The notes beneath the pieces were generated by a model that was given only the letters and a program-made list of their open reading frames with translations, was not told the DNA's origin and made no database searches. A DNA stretch of 21,795 nucleotides from JBGSYN01 sp041750975 (GTDB lineage: Bacteria > Pseudomonadota > Alphaproteobacteria > Geminicoccales > Geminicoccaceae). Within the stretch, counting starts at the first letter, position 1; each line of letters opens with the position of its first letter. This document shows positions 1 to 6,868 of the stretch, piece after piece. The DNA is taken from assembly GCA_041750975.1 (NCBI GenBank), contig JBGSYN010000170.1, forward strand, positions 1 through 21,795, given 5' to 3'. Both the position numbers and the translations under genes were made by a program.

Positions 1-836
1 CCGGGCGCTCGCTCCTCGTCGTCGACGGCCACGAGCGCAGCCGCTCGATGATCCGCGATCTCGCCACACTCTGGCGGATGTCGGCGCGCGCCGCCAGGAC
101 GGGCCGCGAGGCACGGCAGATGCTCGAAGAGGCGGCCGATCGCGGCCAGGCTTTCGACATCATCATCATGGATCGCGATCTCGCCGATCAGTCGGCCTTT
201 AAGCTCGGCGCCGCACTGAGCCAGGACGAGCGCTTCGCCCGGCCGCTGATGGTGATGGTGACGAGCTCAGGCTTCCGCGGCGATGCCAGCAAGGCCCGCA
301 AAGCCGGTTTCGTCGGCTATCTGCCGAAGCCGATCTCGGCCGACACACTTCTGGAGACCCTGCAGCGGATCACGGCGAGCCGGGAGACCACTGCCGAGTT
401 GGTCACGATGCATTCGCTCGAAGAACGTCGCTCGAACCCGCGCAAGGTTCTGGTTGCCGACGACAACGCCATGAACCGCCGGATCGCCCAGTTGATGCTG
501 GAAAAAGGCGGCCATCTGGTGACCTCGGTTCTGAACGGGGAAGACGCCGTCCGCGCGGTCGAGGACACGGATTTCGATCTGGTGTTGATGGATGTGCAGA
601 TGCCCGTGATGGACGGGCTCGAGGCGACCCGGCATATCCGCATGCTGGGCAATGCGCGCAAGGCGAAGACGCCGATTCTGGCGGTCACCGCCAACGCGCT
701 CGAGGGCGATGAGGCGGCTTGCCTCGAGGTCGGCATGTCCGGCTATCTGACCAAACCGATCGATAGCGCCAGCCTTCTTGCAGCAGTCGAGCAGCATGGC
801 CGGCGCCCCCAGACCCAGCCCTCACCGACCGGTTAA
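1..836 (+). CDS. Hybrid sensor histidine kinase, C-terminal part with two receiver domains (5' end outside window)
   Basis: The reading frame is open from base 3, so the gene begins upstream and only its C-terminal ~278 residues are here. Two response-regulator receiver (REC) domains follow one another. The first begins at the window edge with LLVVDGHERSRS, has its phospho-acceptor Asp in IIIMDRDLAD and the conserved Lys in YLPKPI. The second begins KVLVADDNAMNRR, with the acceptor Asp in MDVQMPVMDG and Lys in YLTKPI. Tandem C-terminal RECs after a kinase core are typical of hybrid kinases of the BarA/GacS or phosphorelay type; the kinase core itself is not visible, so a stand-alone double-REC protein is not excluded. 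In the first REC the usual Asp-Asp pair of the acidic pocket reads Asp-Gly. The gene lies 127 bp upstream of, and on the same strand as, the pilus locus, so a role in controlling it is possible but only inferred. Confidence 0.9.
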   Translation, partial: GRSLLVVDGHERSRSMIRDLATLWRMSARAARTGREARQMLEEAADRGQAFDIIIMDRDLADQSAFKLGAALSQDERFARPLMVMVTSSGFRGDASKARKAGFVGYLPKPISADTLLETLQRITASRETTAELVTMHSLEERRSNPRKVLVADDNAMNRRIAQLMLEKGGHLVTSVLNGEDAVRAVEDTDFDLVLMDVQMPVMDGLEATRHIRMLGNARKAKTPILAVTANALEGDEAACLEVGMSGYLTKPIDSASLLAAVEQHGRRPQTQPSPTG

Positions 837-851
837 TTTTGCATAGATCGG

Positions 852-913
852 TTGTAAATTGCGAAAATTCTAAGAAAATTTCTCTTGATACGCGAGTTAG
901 CCGCATGAATATT
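852..913 (+). promoter_or_regulatory. AT-rich putative promoter region of the pilus locus
   Basis: The 127-bp gap between the kinase stop and the pilin start is clearly AT-rich against the GC-rich surroundings. It holds two weak sigma70-like pairs: TTGTAA at 852 with GAAAAT at 874, and TTGATA at 885 with AATATT at 908 (17-bp spacer). A short direct repeat, GAAAATTC then GAAAATTT about 11 bp apart, sits between 862 and 882 and could be a helically phased protein-binding site. None of these is a strong consensus match. The placement is inferred from base composition and from this being the only sizeable gap before the pilus genes. Confidence 0.35.
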
Positions 914-944
914 AATCATAAGTTGAATTCCACTATTGCAAACC

Positions 945-963
945 CAAGCTGAAGGCTTGAGCC
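945..963 (+). promoter_or_regulatory. Ribosome binding site in the loop of a small hairpin, pilin leader
   Basis: CAAGC (945-949) and GCTTG (955-959) are perfect inverted repeats around a five-base loop. The Shine-Dalgarno-like GAAGG at 951-955 lies in the loop and first stem base, eight bases before the ATG at 964. The site supports that ATG as the start. The hairpin may present or partly mask the ribosome site; with five base pairs it could also be chance. Confidence 0.4.
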
Positions 964-1467
964 ATGCTCTGGAAATCCTTGTTAGCGAAAGGCCGCGTCA
1001 GCTGCTGCGGCTCGTTCCTTGCGGCGTTGTTCGGTGTTGCGGGAATTGCCCATGCCGCGACCGATACGGGCCAGCTTTCCGTGACGGCAACGGTGCTGAA
1101 CGGTTGCTCCCTGATCAGCGGCACGCTCGACTTCGGGGAATATGTTTCGGGCCAAACCCAGAACCTCGATGTCGAGGGTGAGATCAGCTTCGCGAATTGC
1201 AGTGGAACGCTGGTCTTCGATCTGAACGGCGGCGGTGCCGGTTCGGTTAGCGACCGGCAGATGGCTTCGGGTAGCGCCCGGCTCGATTATCAGATCTTCC
1301 GTAATCCGACCCGCAACGCCGTCTGGGGACAAGGTGCGGATGCCCACAGCGTCGTACTTTTCGCGCCGCAGAGCGGCTCGGTCCCCGTCTATGGGCGGAT
1401 TCCGGGCGGCCAGTCGGTCGCCGAAGGCCTTTACACCGACACCGTCAACATCACGCTGACGTTCTAG
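964..1467 (+). CDS. Spore coat U (SCPU) domain pilin of an archaic Csu-type chaperone-usher pilus
   Basis: This 167-residue secreted protein has a signal peptide (n-region with Lys/Arg, hydrophobic core about residues 15-29, cleavage expected after AHA near residue 31). The mature protein shows the spore coat U fold pattern. The N-terminal strand GQLSVTATVLNGC should be the donor strand passed to the next subunit. Cys48 and Cys79 should form the characteristic disulfide. The C-terminal strand DTVNITLTF should be the one bound by the chaperone. By family knowledge such proteins polymerise into thin biofilm pili such as Csu of Acinetobacter. It is the first gene of the locus, three bases before the chaperone, and probably the major pilin because it is the only full-length SCPU subunit present. 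GAAGG eight bases upstream supports the ATG start. Confidence 0.9.
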   Translation: MLWKSLLAKGRVSCCGSFLAALFGVAGIAHAATDTGQLSVTATVLNGCSLISGTLDFGEYVSGQTQNLDVEGEISFANCSGTLVFDLNGGGAGSVSDRQMASGSARLDYQIFRNPTRNAVWGQGADAHSVVLFAPQSGSVPVYGRIPGGQSVAEGLYTDTVNITLTF

Positions 1468-1470
1468 GTC

Positions 1471-2229
1471 ATGCCATCGCGACACAGCTCGCCTCGCATT
1501 CGGGCTCGTCGCCGGGCCGTTGCCTGCCTTGGAATTGCTGGCTGGATGGCTTTGTCCTGCCTGCCCGGGGTCGGCGTCGCCGCGACCTTCGGCATTGCGC
1601 CGACCCGGCTCGCACTCGACTCGGCGAGGCGCTCCGGTGCCGTCACGCTGACCAACGAGGGCGATGCCGCAACCCTGGTGCAGGTGCAAACCTTCGCCTG
1701 GCATGGCTCGCTTTCCAGCGCCGATCTCGAACCGACACGCGAGTTGCTGGCGGTGCCGGCGGTGTTCTCCCTGGAGGCCGGCGCCAGGCAGATCATTCGG
1801 GTGGCGCTGCGGGATCAAGGCGATCTGAGCCAGGAACAGAGTTATCGTCTGCTGATTACCGAAGTGCCGACCGATGCCGTCGCCACCAATGACGGCGTGC
1901 GCTTCGCGATCAGGCTCAGCCTGCCGGTCTTCATGACCCCCGACGGTGCGAGGCCCGAAGCTTCATGGAGCCTGCGTCAGGGGCCGGCGGGGACGGAACT
2001 GGTCCTGGTGAACGACGGTAATGCGCATTTGCGGGTCGAGCGGGTCGATCTGCGGCGCGACGCCGGGAGTGATGGGTCCGAGCTCTCGATCGAGACACCG
2101 GCTTATGTGCTCGCTGGGAAATCCCATGTCTGGCCGCTGCCGCACCATCCGTCGGGCGATAGCTTTTATCTGAAGGCAGAGACGAATATTGGCGAGCTTG
2201 AGGCTGTGGTGCCGTATCGGCGCAACTAG
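1471..2229 (+). CDS. Periplasmic pilus-assembly chaperone, archaic (CsuC-like) type
   Basis: This 252-residue protein has an Arg-rich n-region (residues 2-16), a hydrophobic segment at about 17-37 and a signal peptidase site near VGVAA. The mature sequence follows the two-domain PapD-like immunoglobulin chaperone plan. FGIAPTRLALD begins the first strand. SGAVTLTNEGDAATLVQVQTF is typical of the first domain. The alternating hydrophobic run AVFSLEAGARQIIRVAL matches the G1 strand that donates to the pilin, and SYRLLITEVP closes domain 1. By family knowledge it folds SCPU subunits in the periplasm by donor-strand complementation and delivers them to the usher. It starts three bases after the pilin stop, and its last 41 bases overlap the start of the usher gene in another frame, so the three genes are very likely cotranscribed. 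Confidence 0.92.
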   Translation: MPSRHSSPRIRARRRAVACLGIAGWMALSCLPGVGVAATFGIAPTRLALDSARRSGAVTLTNEGDAATLVQVQTFAWHGSLSSADLEPTRELLAVPAVFSLEAGARQIIRVALRDQGDLSQEQSYRLLITEVPTDAVATNDGVRFAIRLSLPVFMTPDGARPEASWSLRQGPAGTELVLVNDGNAHLRVERVDLRRDAGSDGSELSIETPAYVLAGKSHVWPLPHHPSGDSFYLKAETNIGELEAVVPYRRN

Positions 2230-4888
2230 TCTCGGCCTCGGAGGCTTCGGCCTGGTGGTCCTTGACGGGGTTCCGGTATTCGGCGAGCGAGAACCCTCGC
2301 GTCCCTTCGAGGTCGCGATCGCGGCGCGAAGCCATGCCGCCGACGTCGCTTCCAGCCTTCATCCGAACCGGACGCTCGATCGACGCCTGCTGCAGCTGAT
2401 CAACGCAATGCCGTCGGCCGATCCTGGCAGCGGCGGGGTCCTGCCGCTGCCGCCGCCCCAACCGGCCAGGCTCGAGGCGGTGGAGGGCGAGGACGAACCT
2501 GTCCGGAGCCTCGAGGAGCTCCATGGCGAACCGGACGCCGAGCCGGCAGCGGGTCCGGCCCCGATTGCCGATCGAGCCGGGCCCGCCGCACCGAGCCTGC
2601 AGCCGACAGGGGAGGTCTATACCCCAACCTCGAGACGCGATCCGATCGAGCCGCCTCTGCTCGAACCCGATATCTGGCCCGAATGGCTCCTCTCGGTTCG
2701 GCTCAATGGCGATCTCGTCTCGGATGCGACGCTTTTCGTGGAGAACCCCGACGACGGCAGTTTCGCGATCGACGCCGATGCTCTCAGGGGCTGGCGGATC
2801 AGGGTCGATCCGGCCGATCTCCTGACTTTCCAGGGCAATCCGTTCCTGCCGCTGGATCGGCTCGAGGGTGCCCGGCACGAGATCGATTTGAGCGAACTCA
2901 GCATGACCCTCGACGTGCCGCCGGACCTGTTCGGTGCTTCCGAAATCGATCTCGAGGCTACCTTGCGGCAAATGCCCCAGGCCGGCGCCGGCGGCTTTTT
3001 CGACTACGATCTGCTTTATACCGACGGCTCCGACATCGCTGCTGTACTGGGCGGGCTCTTCGAAGTCGGCGGGTTCGGCTCGCTCGGCCACGGCATCACC
3101 AATTTCCGCGTCGAAGCGATGAACGACGACCCGGACTTCACCCGGCTCGAAAGTTTCCTGCGCCATGATTTTCCGGAGCGCCGGGCTACCTTGCGACTTG
3201 GCGATACGTTGAGCGTCGGCGGATCATTCGCCCAGGGCCAGCGCTTCGGCGGCATCCAGTACGGGACCAATTTCGCCACCGATCCGAGCTTCGTGACGTT
3301 TCCACGGCCGGCGATCGGCGGCCTGGCGCAGCAGAATTCCGTGGTCGACGTGCTGATCGACGACGCGACGCGAGCCACGCGCAATGTCCCACCGGGGCCT
3401 TTTACAATCGAGAACCTGCCCGTCGTCACCGGCGCCGGCGAGGTGCAGCTCAGGGTCACAGACTTGCTCGGCCGCGAGCAGATCGTGACCCAGCCTTACT
3501 ATGTCAGCTCGAGGCTGTTGCGTGAGGGCCTGCATGAATATTCCTATGGCTTCGGTTTCGAGCGGAAGGATTTCGGCACCAAGAGCTTCGACTATAGCGA
3601 CCCCTTGGCCAATGCGACCCACCGCTATGGCGTGACTAACCGGATCACCGTCGAAGCTCATCTCGAAAGCGAACTCGACCGGCATAGCGTCGTGCTCGGC
3701 GGCTCGGCGCTGGCCGCCGATCTCGGCGTCGTCAGCGCCGGCATCGGCGGCAGTGTCGGCGACGGCGACCAGGGGGTGCTGGGTCAGGCAGCCTATGAAT
3801 ATCTTGCCGGGAGCTGGAATCTCAGCCTGCGTACGCGCTATACCAGCCCCGATTTTCGTCAGTTCGGCGACGATGGCGATGTCCGGCGCATCGACCAGGC
3901 GAATGTCGGATTCGAGCTGGGCGATTTCGGCCGGCTCGGCCTGCTCTTCATCAATCGCGATCGCATCGGCGAGGACAACGATCGGATCTTTACCGGCAGC
4001 TACAGTGTGCCGCTCGGTCCCGGCAATTTCCTTTTGAACGCGGTGCAGACTGTCGAGCCGGAAAACGAGTTCGCGCTCACCGCAACCTACTCGATCCCGC
4101 TCGGCCCAAATCGCAGCATCTCCTCCAGTCTCGGGCGGCAGGACGGCGACTACGGGGCGCGGACCCAATATCGCCGGACCCGGGGCGCCTCGGATCTCGG
4201 CCTGGACTATCGCCTCGCCGCGGAGGCCGGCGACGACAATACCCGCGTCGATGGCCGCTTCAGCTATCAGACCGCCTACGGCTCGGGCGATCTCGAACTC
4301 GAGCGCAACGACGGCGACAATAATCTGCGGGCCGGTGTCAGCGGCTCGGTGGCGATGGTTGACGGCATGGTCAGTGCCTCACGCCGGATCGGTCAGGCGT
4401 TCGGTATCGTCTCGATGCCCGGTTTCGAGGATGTCCGGGTCCTGATCGACAATCGCGAGGCCGGACGCACCGACAGCAACGGTCAGCTGATGCTGCCGCG
4501 GCTGCGGGCCTACGAGCCCAACCGCATCTCATTCGACGTCCAGGACCTGCCGCTCGAGGCCCGGGTGGGCTTCAACGAGGTCATGGCCGTGCCTATGGAC
4601 CGCTCGGGCGTTGTCGTCGATTTCGGCATTGCGCGTCTCTATCAGGCGACGGGCGTGTTGTTCGATGCTGATGGCAAGGCGCTCCCGGCCGGGCTCAAAC
4701 TCACGGATGAAGCGGGCGAGATCGAGGCCTGGGTCGCCCGCGACGGCTTTACCCAAATCACCGGGACCCGGACCGGCGAAGCGGAACTGGCCGGCACGCT
4801 CGGTGACAAGACCTACCGCTGCATCATCGCCGTTCCTGAGGGCGAGGACAGCTTTGCCGAATTGGGAGACGTTCGCTGCACCGGCTAG
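2189..4888 (+). CDS. Outer-membrane usher of a Csu-type pilus, with a long N-terminal extension
   Basis: The 899-residue protein (from the TTG at 2189) has usher architecture. A periplasmic N-domain lies at about 165-245 (WPEWLLSVRLNGDLVSDATL), followed by a long beta-barrel region rich in Gly/Tyr/Phe from about 265 to 740. A plug region at about 385-440 contains VPPGPFTIENLP and LRVTDLLGREQ. C-terminal domains hold a likely disulfide, Cys878-Cys897. It should be the secretion and assembly pore for the pilins. Residues 35-160, before the N-domain, form an extra Pro/Glu/Ala-rich segment that I do not expect in CsuD-type ushers. The N-terminus (RLWCRIGATSLGLGGFGLVV) can act as a signal peptide only if translation starts at TTG 2189 or TTG 2198, both inside the chaperone gene; a GAAGGCAGAG stretch precedes them. 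An in-frame ATG at 2408 would lose the signal peptide. Confidence 0.9.
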   Translation: MASLRLWCRIGATSLGLGGFGLVVLDGVPVFGEREPSRPFEVAIAARSHAADVASSLHPNRTLDRRLLQLINAMPSADPGSGGVLPLPPPQPARLEAVEGEDEPVRSLEELHGEPDAEPAAGPAPIADRAGPAAPSLQPTGEVYTPTSRRDPIEPPLLEPDIWPEWLLSVRLNGDLVSDATLFVENPDDGSFAIDADALRGWRIRVDPADLLTFQGNPFLPLDRLEGARHEIDLSELSMTLDVPPDLFGASEIDLEATLRQMPQAGAGGFFDYDLLYTDGSDIAAVLGGLFEVGGFGSLGHGITNFRVEAMNDDPDFTRLESFLRHDFPERRATLRLGDTLSVGGSFAQGQRFGGIQYGTNFATDPSFVTFPRPAIGGLAQQNSVVDVLIDDATRATRNVPPGPFTIENLPVVTGAGEVQLRVTDLLGREQIVTQPYYVSSRLLREGLHEYSYGFGFERKDFGTKSFDYSDPLANATHRYGVTNRITVEAHLESELDRHSVVLGGSALAADLGVVSAGIGGSVGDGDQGVLGQAAYEYLAGSWNLSLRTRYTSPDFRQFGDDGDVRRIDQANVGFELGDFGRLGLLFINRDRIGEDNDRIFTGSYSVPLGPGNFLLNAVQTVEPENEFALTATYSIPLGPNRSISSSLGRQDGDYGARTQYRRTRGASDLGLDYRLAAEAGDDNTRVDGRFSYQTAYGSGDLELERNDGDNNLRAGVSGSVAMVDGMVSASRRIGQAFGIVSMPGFEDVRVLIDNREAGRTDSNGQLMLPRLRAYEPNRISFDVQDLPLEARVGFNEVMAVPMDRSGVVVDFGIARLYQATGVLFDADGKALPAGLKLTDEAGEIEAWVARDGFTQITGTRTGEAELAGTLGDKTYRCIIAVPEGEDSFAELGDVRCTG

Positions 4889-5301
4889 GGCTGACGGTTT
4901 TTGCGCTTTTGGCGTCGAGCTTCGGGGTGGCTCATGCCGCCTGTCAACTGTCGATCGATCCGGTGAGCTTCGGCACGATCGATCCGCGCCGCCATGAATT
5001 CAGCACCGGCCGCGTCCGGGTGGACTGCGATGCGCCGACCTCCTTCGGTGTCGCCATCTCGGGCAACAGGAACGGGCGCAAATTGCATGGCCCGGACGGG
5101 GCCGAGATGGATTATCAGCTCTATCCCGACGCCACCTATTCAAAGCCCTGGGGCGACGCGGACGGCGGCGGCGAGATCGTGCAGCGCCAGAGCGACGGCG
5201 ACAATCCGGTGGATCTCACCATCTACGGCCTGATCCCGCCGCACAGTTTCGTCCTGCCGGGCGAGTACAGCGACCAGCCGACGGTGACGCTGTTGTTTTG
5301 A
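4876..5301 (+). CDS. Short spore coat U domain protein, minor pilin or tip subunit, non-canonical start
   Basis: This frame encodes a small SCPU-type pilin: signal peptide HRLGLTVFALLASSFGVAHA cut before ACQL, a first Cys at the mature N-terminus, a second in VRVDCDAP, and a C-terminal strand QPTVTLLF. The mature part is about 120 residues, shorter than the first pilin. No ATG or GTG is available: the frame is closed by a TGA at 4837, and only ATT 4861, CTG 4876, CTG 4891 and TTG 4909 remain. TTG 4909 would remove most of the signal peptide. CTG 4876 is preceded by GGGAGA at 4864-4869 and gives a complete signal peptide of about 21 residues, so I place the start there, overlapping the usher stop by 13 bases. 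Its position after the usher matches that of the tip subunit CsuE in Csu loci, but it has a single domain. Function as tip or minor pilin is inferred. Confidence 0.75.
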   Translation: MHRLGLTVFALLASSFGVAHAACQLSIDPVSFGTIDPRRHEFSTGRVRVDCDAPTSFGVAISGNRNGRKLHGPDGAEMDYQLYPDATYSKPWGDADGGGEIVQRQSDGDNPVDLTIYGLIPPHSFVLPGEYSDQPTVTLLF

Positions 5302-5457
5302 GCCGCGAACCGGGTCGACAATGATTCCAAACGGTCTCGGCTCGTATCGACGTACGTTCAAATAAGTGCTTCCCGACCCAAGGGTTAACGGGAATTCACC
5401 CGTGACTCGAGCGGTTCCGATAGGCTACGGGCATCGAAAGAGCCTGGGGAAACGCTC

Positions 5458-5760
5458 GTGTCGAACACAAAAAGAACGGCGAACAATGCGCCGTGGATTG
5501 CGGCCGCCTTGATGATGGCCGCCCTGCCGGCGGTGGCCGGTGAATCGCGTGGCAGCATGATGGTGCGCGTACAGGTGATCGATCCGTGCGAGTCTGGCGC
5601 CGCCGTCTCCGCGAACGCTGTTTCCTGCGGGACGACGGAGAGTGGATCGTTCGCCCCGGATGCCGGATCGCCGAAAGTGACGGATCGGGCATCGTCGAAT
5701 TCGTCCGCCATCGCGATTCACACCGATCGCACGAACGGGCTGCGCACGATCGTCTTTTAA
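5458..5760 (+). CDS. Small secreted protein of unknown function at the end of the pilus locus
   Basis: This 100-residue protein starts on GTG with GGGGA seven bases upstream. A signal peptide is clear: Lys/Arg n-region, hydrophobic WIAAALMMAALPAVA, cleavage near residue 27. I do not recognise a full family. The mature protein begins GSMMVRVQVIDPC, which resembles the N-terminal donor strand plus first Cys of SCPU pilins. It has a second Cys at 57 and ends GLRTIVF, an aromatic-ended strand like the pilins in this locus. Between these lies only a low-complexity Ser/Ala/Asp stretch, far too short for a complete SCPU domain. It may be a degenerate or miniature pilus subunit, or an unrelated secreted peptide. 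A 156-bp gap separates it from the short pilin, so it may have its own promoter. Confidence 0.6.
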   Translation: MSNTKRTANNAPWIAAALMMAALPAVAGESRGSMMVRVQVIDPCESGAAVSANAVSCGTTESGSFAPDAGSPKVTDRASSNSSAIAIHTDRTNGLRTIVF

Positions 5761-5880
5761 GTTATGGTGCAAGACGCTTGTCCGTAGCCGGTTTCTGGTG
5801 CTATGGCCTGATCGAGCTAACGTAACAGGCGAATAGGCAACGGCCTGGTTGCTGAGAGTTGCGCCGGAAGGACGAGGAGA

Positions 5881-6855
5881 ATGCGGCTGCGTGGTCCGTC
5901 TTCAGCGCTGTTTGCGGTTTCTTTGCTGTGGACGGCCACAACCATGGCTGCCGAACAGCCCTTTGCCGAATGGCTGGAAGGGGTGAGGCAGGAAGCCCTT
6001 GCCTCCGGCATCGGCGCTACGACCCTCGACCAAGCTCTGGCCGGCATCGAACCGCAGGAATCCGTTGTCGAACTCGACCGCAAGCAACCCGAGGGACGCC
6101 TTACCTTCGTCGAATATCGTGACCGTGTGCTGAGCCAGCAACGCATCGATCAGGGCCGCAGGCTGTTGCAAGAGCACGCTGAATTGCTGGGCCGAGTCGA
6201 GGCCCGCTATGGCGTGCCGGCCCAGGTCATCGTCGCCCTTTGGGGCATCGAATCGAGCTACGGACAGTTCAAAGGGCGCTATTCGGTGATCGAGGCGCTG
6301 GCGAGCCTCGCCTATGACGGCCGCCGCGCCGAGTTCTTCCGCAAGGAATTGCTGGCCGCGCTGCGGATTCTCGATCGCGGCGACATCAGCGTCGATGGGA
6401 TGTATGGCTCATGGGCGGGTGCGATGGGCCAGTCCCAGTTCATGCCGAGCACTTATCTTGGCTATGCGGTCGATTTCGACGGCGATGGCAGACGGGATAT
6501 CTGGAACGACAAAGCCGATATCTTCGCCTCGATGGCCAATTACTTGCGCGAGGCCGGCTGGCGGACGGGGTATCGTTGGGGCCGGGCGGTCGAGACCGGC
6601 GACGCCATCGACATCGAGACGGTCGGTCTCGATTACAGGAAGGGATTGCATGACTGGGATCGCCTCGGCGTCAGGCGTTCCGGCGGCGGCCAATTGCCGA
6701 TCGTCGAGATCGATGCATCGCTCCTGGTGATGGATGAGGGCGAGGGACCGGCTTACCTCGTCTATGACAATTTTCGGGTCTTGATGGTGTGGAACCGATC
6801 GAGCTATTTCGCGACCACCGTAGGCCTGTTGTCCGATGAACTGTCGCGGGCTTGA
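5881..6855 (+). CDS. mltB: Lytic murein transglycosylase, MltB family (GH103)
   Basis: This 324-residue periplasmic enzyme cleaves the MurNAc-GlcNAc bond of peptidoglycan to give 1,6-anhydro-muropeptides. The catalytic Glu is E124 in ALWGIESSYGQF. The substrate-groove motif GAMGQSQFMPSTY lies at 180-192. An EF-hand-like loop, DFDGDGRRDIWND (198-210), matches the calcium site known from the MltB soluble form Slt35. The N-terminal ~23 residues form an ordinary signal peptide without a lipobox, so unlike E. coli MltB this protein should be soluble in the periplasm. GGAAGGA, eight bases upstream, supports the ATG. It heads a run of three cell-wall genes, with rlpA starting 13 bases after its stop. 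Confidence 0.93.
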   Translation: MRLRGPSSALFAVSLLWTATTMAAEQPFAEWLEGVRQEALASGIGATTLDQALAGIEPQESVVELDRKQPEGRLTFVEYRDRVLSQQRIDQGRRLLQEHAELLGRVEARYGVPAQVIVALWGIESSYGQFKGRYSVIEALASLAYDGRRAEFFRKELLAALRILDRGDISVDGMYGSWAGAMGQSQFMPSTYLGYAVDFDGDGRRDIWNDKADIFASMANYLREAGWRTGYRWGRAVETGDAIDIETVGLDYRKGLHDWDRLGVRRSGGGQLPIVEIDASLLVMDEGEGPAYLVYDNFRVLMVWNRSSYFATTVGLLSDELSRA

Positions 6856-6868
6856 AGCCTTGCGCGCC

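Noticed and set aside
1931..3166. Long antisense open frame (411 codons) across the chaperone/usher junction
   Set aside because: It lies opposite clear coding sequence with family motifs, has no recognisable domain, and is rich in Arg/Asp/Glu as expected from reading GC-rich codons backwards.
5388..5403. Short inverted repeat ACGGG/CCCGT between the pilin genes
   Set aside because: Only five base pairs, no following T-run and no clear link to a start codon; it is compatible with chance.
5761..5880. TTGTCC then CTATGG with 17-bp spacing as a promoter for mltB
   Set aside because: Both boxes match the consensus weakly and the region is GC-rich; a promoter is likely somewhere in this gap but I cannot place it.
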